A DNA stretch of 13,341 nucleotides from contig CAYRBD010000089.1 of the NCBI GenBank assembly GCA_964422465.1, forward strand, positions 1 to 13,341, given 5' to 3'. The stretch's first letter is position 1. Each line of letters begins with the position of its first letter. The notes beneath the pieces are model-generated. The model worked only from the letters and a program-made list of their open reading frames with translations, was not told the origin of the DNA and made no database searches. Shown piece by piece: positions 1 through 5,652 of this stretch. The translations under genes and the position numbers were made by a program. This DNA comes from FW021-bin31 sp964422465 (GTDB lineage Bacteria; Bacteroidota; Bacteroidia; Chitinophagales; Chitinophagaceae).

Positions 1-523
1 CTAACAGCTTTTTGGCCTCGCTGTTCACGACCTTTAGCGCTGTGGAAACGGGCAGGTCTTTTTCATGAAGGTCCAGGTTCAGCAGCGCCTTCTGTAACAG
101 GCTCCCTTTTTCATCGGCGGGGAGCCGGGATGCAGTGACATTCACTAAATGGATCAACTGTTCTTTCGCATTAGACACGGCCTCCCAGGCTGAGAGACTT
201 ACATATATCTGTTGGGAGAGGTTATGCTCGTATTCGGAGCGTATGTTCCGGATGATCACCTGCCGCATGGCCTGTACATTCAGTTCGGGCCGGTAAAGCC
301 TGCGTACCAGGGCTTCGGGGCGGGCACGCTCTAAAAAAACCACCAGCCTTTCGTATGCCTGAAGGCTTAAAGGAAGAGTAATTTGTAAATCGGATTTTGA
401 GGCCGGATTTTGTGGAGGCTTTTTTTCTTCTTTTTTTGAGGAAAACCGCCAATCTCTTACCATCATACCCACAAATATCAAAACAATTACAATCAGTATG
501 ATATAAGTAAGTTGACGGTTCAT
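1..523 (-). CDS. Membrane-anchored conserved hypothetical protein downstream of secDF (3' end cut by window)
   Basis: The frame is open from ATG at 523 to the window edge: 174 codons are visible and the stop lies outside. Residues 7-21 form one hydrophobic segment (LTYIILIVIVLIFVG), followed by a basic/polar linker (KKEEKKPPQNPASK) and a soluble, mostly helical region with AYERLVVFLERARP, a charged RLYRPELNVQAM stretch and EYEHNLSQQIYVS. It is probably an inner-membrane anchor with a cytoplasmic helical domain. The AYERL...FLER and EHNLSQQ(I/L)YVS phrases resemble a short Bacteroidota family of unknown function that I recall as DUF7935; that assignment is from memory. The gene starts 13 bases after the secDF stop on the same strand, so cotranscription with secDF is likely. 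Function unknown; a role near the Sec channel is only inference from position. I chose the ATG at 523 because it directly precedes the membrane segment. Confidence 0.75.
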   Translation of the reverse strand, partial: MNRQLTYIILIVIVLIFVGMMVRDWRFSSKKEEKKPPQNPASKSDLQITLPLSLQAYERLVVFLERARPEALVRRLYRPELNVQAMRQVIIRNIRSEYEHNLSQQIYVSLSAWEAVSNAKEQLIHLVNVTASRLPADEKGSLLQKALLNLDLHEKDLPVSTALKVVNSEAKKLL

Positions 524-536
524 AATTACAAGATAC

Positions 537-3500
537 TTATTTTGTAGAAACCGATTCCAAGCGTGCTTTCTTCGCCTGATTTTTGGCTTCTTCTGCAGTC
601 ACCAATTTGTTTTTGGGATCGAAGTCCACCAGAACGGGAGCGGCAACAAAGATGGAAGAATATGTACCGGTTATTACACCAATAAGCATTGCAAAGGCAA
701 AGCCGCGTGTAGATTCTCCTCCAAAAATAAACAATATCAGTAACACGATGAATACCGTGGCAGAGGTCATGATCGTGCGGCTCAGGGTGTCGTTAATAGC
801 CCGGTTGATTACCGTATTCCGGTCCACTCCTTTCAGGTCCCTGAAATACTCACGTATTCGGTCAAACACAATCACGGTATCATTAATGGAATAACCAATC
901 ACGGTAAGCACCGCCGCGATAAACTGCTGGTCTATTTCCATGGAAAAGGGTACAATATCTTTCAGGAAGGAAAAGACAATAATCACGACTAAGACGTCAT
1001 GAAATACGGAGAACAACCCTCCTGTAGAAAATTGCCACCTGCGAAACCGAATCAAAATATAAAGGAAGATAGCAATTAATCCTATAATTGCAGCCTCTAC
1101 AGCGCCTTTTTTCAGGTTTTCTGAAATGGTAGGCAATACGGTTTGTGAACTTAATTTGTACTGTGTATCAAATTGATTGTAAGTTGTTCCGGCTGGCAGG
1201 TAGGATTGCAGACCGGTATATAAGGTATGTTCAACAAGCGAATCTACAGCCTTACCCTGACGGTCGATGAGGTAGGAGGTCGTAATATTAACCTGATTGG
1301 CGGTATTCACGGTTTTCACGATGGGGTATTCTCCATCGAAAGCATTCTTCAGGGATTCCCTGATATCCTGTACCTCAACGGGCTTGTCAAAACGGACCGT
1401 AAAGCTACGTCCACCTGAAAACTCTACCCCTTCATTGAATCCGTGAAAGAAAGAAGCTATGCCCAATATGATGATACAGCCTGAAATAACATAGGTCACT
1501 TTTCTGGCTTTCACAAAGTTGAAGTGAGACCGCTGGAATATTTTTCTGGAAAGGTTCGTGAAGTAGTTAAAGTGTCTGTTTTTGCCGGTCCAGTAATCTT
1601 CAATGATCCTTGATATGAGGATTCCTGTAAACAGGGAAAGCAGGATTCCTAAAATCTGCGTGGTGGCAAAGCCTTTCACCGGCCCCAGACCAAAGTAGAA
1701 AAGAATGATAGCTGTCAACAGGGTGGTGATCTGGCCATCCAGCACAGGGGCATAGGAATGCTTGTACCCGTCGGATATGGCTGTCGTGTAGCCTTTTCCT
1801 TTGACAATCTCTTCTTTAATACGTTCAAAAATGATTACGTTTGTATCTACTGCCATACCAATAGCCAGGATCAGACCTGCAATACCTGGCAACGTCAGCG
1901 TGGCACCCAATGCCGCCAGCACCCCTACCGTAAAGAACATATTCAGTATCAGCGCAATATTAGCAACCATTCCGGCTGTATTGTAATACAGCAGCATCAA
2001 TAAGAAGATGATAATAAAAGAGATAATAAAGGACTTGGCACCTGCTACGATGGACTCGTGACCAAGTGTAGGCCCGATTACCTGCTCCTGAACAATTTGT
2101 GCAGGGGCGGGTAATTTACCCGTTTGAAGGATGTTGGCCAGATCCTGAGCCTGCTGAATGGTAAAACTCCCGGTAATGGAGGAGCGCCCTCCCGTAATTT
2201 CTTCACTTGGGGCCGGTGCAGAATAAACAACATTATCCAATACAATGGCAATGGGCTTATGAATGTTATCACCGGTCATTTTGGCCCATATCTTAGCGCC
2301 CACGTTGTCCATGGTCATGCTGATCTCGGGTTTTCCGTTCATGTCCATATCCTGTCGGGCATCTACCACATGTTCCCCGCCAAGCTTTGGCTTATCACTT
2401 CCCGGAACGGTTTTGATCGCATACACATCCACTACGTTCTTATCCGCATTAGGCTGATCATTAGCGCCAAACAGGAATTTCAGATCGCGGGGCATTACTC
2501 TTTGTACTGCGGGCAGATGAATATATCTTTCAAAAGTAGCTGTATCCGCAATGGAAATAGAGCCTATGGCAGCGTAAGTCCGGGGTTGTCTTAATAGGCT
2601 TAACAAGGGATTTTTACCAGCCAACTCGGATAATTCCCCACCGGAAGTATCTGAATTGGAACCGCTATTCACCAGGTTAGCCAGCGCCCCCAGGTTGCTT
2701 GTGTCTTTTTGAACTTCTTTTTGAGTCTTTTGGTCTGAACTGTCTTTCTGCGTAGTCTTTTTGGAGGAGGGAGATATTGATGCGGCCACGGCCTGATCCA
2801 TCGGCTGCAGCACGTTGTTTACAAAATCCTGGTCCGCCTGGAAGGTTTCCCAAAATTCTAATTTGGCAGTGGCCTGGAGATATTGGCGAACGCGCTTGGG
2901 ATTGTGAACCCCAGGTAAGGCAACTGTGATCACTCCTTTATTGATATCCAGGTTGATTTCCGGCTGTGCAACTCCAAACTTGTCTATTCTTTCCTGCAAT
3001 ACGTTATAAGTTCTTTTGATGGCATCCCGGGATTCTGAGCGGATCACGCTGATAACCTCATCATCAGAAGAATTAAAATTAATTCGCTTTTCAAAAGCAT
3101 TCGAAAATAAAGGAGCCAGCCTTTCATTAGCTGGTTTCACCTTCTGCCAGGCTTGTTGAAAAAGAGTGATATAATCTGCGGAACTATTGGCTTTTTCTTC
3201 CTCGGCCATATCCAGCGCCTTATTAAAGGCAGGATCAGTCGTATTGTTAGCCATAGTGTGAATAAGGTCCCGGAGGGATACTTCCAGCACTACATTCATC
3301 CCTCCTTTCAGGTCCAAACCCAGGCTCAACTGCTGCGCCTTGGCTTCAGGTAACGTGTATTTCTTGATTAGGGTGTTGTAAACAACCTGGTCTGAGGTGC
3401 TGTCTTCTATAAACTGTACTCTTTCCCGTTTTACGGAATCCAGAAAATCTCCGTAGAGTACCTGTTGCTGTTTATTATCAGGATATTTTTCCTGAGCGGA

Positions 3501-3644
3501 AGGATATCTGTTTTGTACCCACGAATCAGCCTGAGCATCAATCTTCTTATCTTCACGATTTACTACAACGGTAAAGGAAAGCTGATATAAAGATATCAGT
3601 ATCAACACCACTGTAAAAAACTTAACCAGCCCTTTAAATTGCAT
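537..3644 (-). CDS. secDF: Protein translocase subunit SecDF (SecD-SecF fusion)
   Basis: This is an RND-type membrane protein that uses the proton gradient to help the SecYEG channel pull preproteins across the inner membrane. At 1035 residues it is a natural SecD-SecF fusion, as usual in Bacteroidota. The SecD half (about 1-690) has an N-terminal membrane helix, the SecD signature LGLDLKGGMNVVLEV (108-122), a long periplasmic P1 region, and a membrane block with GMAVDTNVIIFERIKEE (596-612) containing the conserved Asp and Arg. The SecF half (about 700-1010) repeats this with GVEFSGGRSF (739-748) and VIGYSINDTVIVFDRIRE (915-932). Residues 291-335 are a low-complexity K/Q/S/D/T insert in P1. 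ATG at 3644 leads straight into helix 1. The small downstream gene begins 13 bases after the stop. A TATCTTTG promoter-like element lies about 40 bases upstream. Identification is firm. Confidence 0.97.
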   Translation of the reverse strand: MQFKGLVKFFTVVLILISLYQLSFTVVVNREDKKIDAQADSWVQNRYPSAQEKYPDNKQQQVLYGDFLDSVKRERVQFIEDSTSDQVVYNTLIKKYTLPEAKAQQLSLGLDLKGGMNVVLEVSLRDLIHTMANNTTDPAFNKALDMAEEEKANSSADYITLFQQAWQKVKPANERLAPLFSNAFEKRINFNSSDDEVISVIRSESRDAIKRTYNVLQERIDKFGVAQPEINLDINKGVITVALPGVHNPKRVRQYLQATAKLEFWETFQADQDFVNNVLQPMDQAVAASISPSSKKTTQKDSSDQKTQKEVQKDTSNLGALANLVNSGSNSDTSGGELSELAGKNPLLSLLRQPRTYAAIGSISIADTATFERYIHLPAVQRVMPRDLKFLFGANDQPNADKNVVDVYAIKTVPGSDKPKLGGEHVVDARQDMDMNGKPEISMTMDNVGAKIWAKMTGDNIHKPIAIVLDNVVYSAPAPSEEITGGRSSITGSFTIQQAQDLANILQTGKLPAPAQIVQEQVIGPTLGHESIVAGAKSFIISFIIIFLLMLLYYNTAGMVANIALILNMFFTVGVLAALGATLTLPGIAGLILAIGMAVDTNVIIFERIKEEIVKGKGYTTAISDGYKHSYAPVLDGQITTLLTAIILFYFGLGPVKGFATTQILGILLSLFTGILISRIIEDYWTGKNRHFNYFTNLSRKIFQRSHFNFVKARKVTYVISGCIIILGIASFFHGFNEGVEFSGGRSFTVRFDKPVEVQDIRESLKNAFDGEYPIVKTVNTANQVNITTSYLIDRQGKAVDSLVEHTLYTGLQSYLPAGTTYNQFDTQYKLSSQTVLPTISENLKKGAVEAAIIGLIAIFLYILIRFRRWQFSTGGLFSVFHDVLVVIIVFSFLKDIVPFSMEIDQQFIAAVLTVIGYSINDTVIVFDRIREYFRDLKGVDRNTVINRAINDTLSRTIMTSATVFIVLLILFIFGGESTRGFAFAMLIGVITGTYSSIFVAAPVLVDFDPKNKLVTAEEAKNQAKKARLESVSTK

Positions 3645-3682
3645 TTGTATTCAAGTTTGTAACTATATTTCAAATAAGAGGG

Positions 3683-3690
3683 CAAAGATA
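3683..3690 (-). promoter_or_regulatory. Bacteroidota-type -7 element, candidate secDF promoter
   Basis: Read on the minus strand, the bases are TATCTTTG, an exact match to the Bacteroidota -7 consensus TANNTTTG, 38 bases before the secDF ATG. No clear TTTG or TTG at the -33 position is visible; only a T-rich stretch lies upstream. A transcript starting here would have a leader of roughly 30 bases. The assignment rests on one element, so it is tentative. Confidence 0.4.
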
Positions 3691-3744
3691 AAATATAATT
3701 CTATAAAAACCATTTCCCGTTGCATGGAGTAGGATATTATTTTG

Positions 3745-3812
3745 CAATTGGCAGTTGGCACAGTTGGCAATTTGCAATTGACAGTTGGCAACTTGCAGTT
3801 GACAATTTGCAG
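3745..3812. repeat. Degenerate heptanucleotide tandem array, word CARTTGR / CAATTTG
   Basis: Nine 7-base units start at 3745, 3752, 3761, 3768, 3775, 3782, 3789, 3796 and 3803, with a two-base slip (CA) at 3759-3760 and a partial unit CAG at 3810. Every full unit begins CA and has T at its fifth position; variants are CAATTGG, CAGTTGG, CAATTTG, CAATTGA, CAACTTG and CAGTTGA. The period is clear although the units have diverged. It lies in the protease-secDF gap, about 55 bases upstream of the secDF -7 element. Function unknown; it could be a slippage product or a structured transcript region. Confidence 0.85.
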
Positions 3813-3947
3813 CGAGCCTTGAGCCGAATTGAAACGACCATTATCGTGAAGTCGAAACCACTATCATTGCGCAGCCGAAAGAGGACGGTTGTTTTATACA
3901 GAAAGCAGAAAATGGTTGTTTTGATTTTGTGTCAAATACCACTTCCT

Positions 3948-3977
3948 GCTTTGTGCTTTGAGCTTTACGCTTTCTGC
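3948..3977. repeat. Short heptanucleotide tandem array, word GCTTTNN
   Basis: Four consecutive 7-base units (3948, 3955, 3962, 3969) each begin GCTTT and vary only in the last two bases (GT, GA, AC, CT), followed by a partial GC. The array ends one base short of the protease stop codon at 3979-3981, so on the minus strand it is the first thing transcribed after the protease. It shares its 7-base period but not its sequence with the array at 3745-3812. Confidence 0.8.
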
Positions 3978-3978
3978 A

Positions 3979-5493
3979 TTAATTCACAATTGCGGATTTC
4001 ACGTCATGGATAGCATAATACATCATGCCGGTGTACCCCGGATAAAAGCCGCGGATCATGACATTATTTCCTTGTTTTTCAAAGGCTTCCTTCAAATCAT
4101 TCACGTTCCTCACCGAATAGTTCCCAACCTGCACGATGACAAAATCACTTTCCATATCAGTCTGCTGTTTAATGAGACCGCTTCCAATATTTTTTACTAA
4201 AACGCCTCCGGATATACCCAATTGCTTAGCCTGATCGGGGGTCAGTGTGATAAATTGTGCCCCCAGGGCGTCAATAATGGTATTTTTAACGATGGCAGTG
4301 GTGCCGTTCCGGTTTTTCAAAACTACGCTGGCCTGATGTTCAGTGTCTCCTCTCATGTAGGTAATTTTGACCTTATCCCCCGGATGGTGACGGGCCAGGA
4401 TGCCCAGCAGGTCATTTTGGTTTATGATCTTAGTGCCATCTACTTCGGTGATACGGTCATTTTTTTGTAGGCCTGCGCTTGCAGCGGCGCCATCTTTAGT
4501 TACTCCGGCGACCATTACCCCGGTTTGAACATTCTGACCAGGATGCTTGAAAGCCGCTATCATCGGATTGTTGCCCCTGCTTTGGTTCATGTAAATCCCA
4601 AGAAAGGCCCTTTGAACCTTCCCGTATTTCATAATATCATCTACCACTTTCCGCACCAGATTGGAAGGTACGGCATAAGCATAGCCGGCAAAACTCCTTG
4701 TGGGGGTTGCGATTGCTGCATTGATGCCTATCAGATGGCCTTCGGTATTTACCAGCGGTCCTCCGCTGTTGCCGGGGTTTACTGCGGCATCTGTCTGCAG
4801 GTAGGATTCTATGGGATTGGTGCCTTCCTGACTGAGAATCCCAAGATGGCGCGATTTTGCGCTGATGATCCCGGCTGTAACGGTTGCCTGGAGGTTTAGC
4901 GGATATCCACTTGCCAATACCCATTGCCCGATTTGCATGGCATCCGAATTCCCAAAAGTAATATAGGGCAGACCGGTGGCATCAATCTTCAAGACGGCCA
5001 GATCGGTATTGGGATCCGTTCCGATAACTTTTGCCTTATACGTTTTCTGGTCATTTAGGGTTACTACGATCTCGCTGGCGCCGTCTATCACGTGGTTACA
5101 GGTTACGATGTACCCGTCCTTCGAAATAATAGCTCCGGAGCCGGAAGCCAGTTTTCCCGGACTGTACATTTGTCCTCCTCCCCCAAAAGGACTGTTGTCC
5201 CAAAATCCTCCGAAAGGACTGCCGGACCTGCCGGTACTTACCTGCTGAGGGGGTACTTTGGTATTAATGTGAACCGTAGCGGGAAGCACTGTGTTGGCCG
5301 CTTCAGTAAAATCATTGGGGCCGGCTGAAAGGTCTTTTTCATAACGTGCGTAGTGTACCTGCATGGGAGAATCTGAAACGTACACATCCTGCTTCGGAAT
5401 AAAATAATGCTTAAAAGCAAAGAGGCAGATGACGGCAGTAATAGCGCTTACTAAAACGACTACCGCAATGGTCTTCAGGTTTTTATTTTTCAT
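3979..5493 (-). CDS. Deg/HtrA-family periplasmic serine protease with two PDZ domains
   Basis: This envelope protease/chaperone of the DegP-DegQ-DegS type (MEROPS S1C) cleaves misfolded periplasmic proteins. Of its 504 residues, about 8-31 form an uncleaved-looking membrane anchor. The chymotrypsin-like domain (about 62-295) carries the full catalytic triad: His134 in TCNHVI, Asp164 in NTDLAVLK and Ser243 in NPGNSGGPL. PDZ1 (about 295-395) follows, with AAASAGLQKNDRITEVDG; a more divergent PDZ2 (about 405-490) contains SGGVLVKNIGSG. A Gly/Phe/Ser-rich loop at 88-112 (PFGGFWDN, PFGGGG) corresponds to the LA-loop region that shapes oligomers in DegP. ATG at 5493 is followed by a Lys-rich start and the hydrophobic anchor, supporting it. 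Two PDZ domains favour DegP/DegQ over DegS, but the membrane anchor is DegS-like, so no gene symbol is given. Upstream lies the dehydrogenase gene (159-base gap), downstream secDF. Confidence 0.95.
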   Translation of the reverse strand: MKNKNLKTIAVVVLVSAITAVICLFAFKHYFIPKQDVYVSDSPMQVHYARYEKDLSAGPNDFTEAANTVLPATVHINTKVPPQQVSTGRSGSPFGGFWDNSPFGGGGQMYSPGKLASGSGAIISKDGYIVTCNHVIDGASEIVVTLNDQKTYKAKVIGTDPNTDLAVLKIDATGLPYITFGNSDAMQIGQWVLASGYPLNLQATVTAGIISAKSRHLGILSQEGTNPIESYLQTDAAVNPGNSGGPLVNTEGHLIGINAAIATPTRSFAGYAYAVPSNLVRKVVDDIMKYGKVQRAFLGIYMNQSRGNNPMIAAFKHPGQNVQTGVMVAGVTKDGAAASAGLQKNDRITEVDGTKIINQNDLLGILARHHPGDKVKITYMRGDTEHQASVVLKNRNGTTAIVKNTIIDALGAQFITLTPDQAKQLGISGGVLVKNIGSGLIKQQTDMESDFVIVQVGNYSVRNVNDLKEAFEKQGNNVMIRGFYPGYTGMMYYAIHDVKSAIVN

Positions 5494-5652
5494 GATGCGT
5501 AATTTATGAGCGTTTATCTAATGAATAACTGTTTATTTTCCACCCGGAACACAAATGTAATGCTGTAAACCAAAAAAAGTTAACGCTGCTATATTGGTTT
5601 AACAATTATTTAAACGAATAGTTAATACCGGGTTAAGAATTAGTTTAAATCG
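5494..5652. other. Gap between the dehydrogenase stop and the protease start, with an AT-rich inverted repeat
   Basis: This 159-base gap has no gene. ATTTAAAC (5608-5615) and GTTTAAAT (5643-5650) are perfect 8-base complements around a 27-base loop, starting just after the dehydrogenase stop on the minus strand. There is no T-run after it, so a classical terminator is not supported. The protease-proximal half contains the candidate promoter element at 5552-5559. Confidence 0.4.
5552..5559 (-). promoter_or_regulatory. Bacteroidota-type -7 element, candidate Deg protease promoter
   Basis: On the minus strand the bases are TACATTTG, an exact match to TANNTTTG, 58 bases before the protease ATG at 5493. 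A TTTG lies upstream at 5574-5571, but only 11 bases separate it from the -7 element, against the usual 17-23, so it is not a convincing -33 box. The implied leader is about 50 bases. Confidence 0.35.

Larger units (their letters stand above)
3645..3978. other. 334-base gene-free gap between the Deg protease and secDF
   Basis: No credible gene lies here; the short open frames lack family resemblance and run through repeat DNA. From right to left (direction of transcription) the gap holds a 7-base repeat array directly after the protease stop (3948-3977), about 130 bases of non-repetitive or weakly repetitive DNA (3813-3947), a second 7-base array with a different word (3745-3812), and an AT-rich leader with the probable secDF promoter (3683-3690). 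I see no G+C-rich hairpin followed by a T-run that would end protease transcription. Confidence 0.8.

Noticed and set aside
222..452. A 76-codon minus-strand frame near the left edge.
   Set aside because: It is out of frame with the uninterrupted membrane-protein frame 523 to 1, which has a start next to secDF and a real membrane helix.
2124..2594. A 156-codon open frame on the plus strand inside secDF.
   Set aside because: It is antisense to conserved SecD coding sequence and shows no domain or plausible start signal.
3745..3977. Possible CRISPR array.
   Set aside because: The units are 7 bases long with no unique spacers, and no cas gene is near.
3720..4013. A 97-codon plus-strand frame across the protease-secDF gap.
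   Set aside because: It runs through two 7-base repeat arrays and into the protease 3' end; its translation simply reflects the repeats.
4637..4924. A 95-codon minus-strand frame inside the Deg protease gene, hinting at a frameshift.
   Set aside because: The protease frame is intact through all catalytic motifs and both PDZ domains, so the other frame is a shadow.
5560..5574. TTTG upstream of the protease -7 element as a -33 box.
   Set aside because: Only 11 bases separate the two; the Bacteroidota promoter needs about 17-23.
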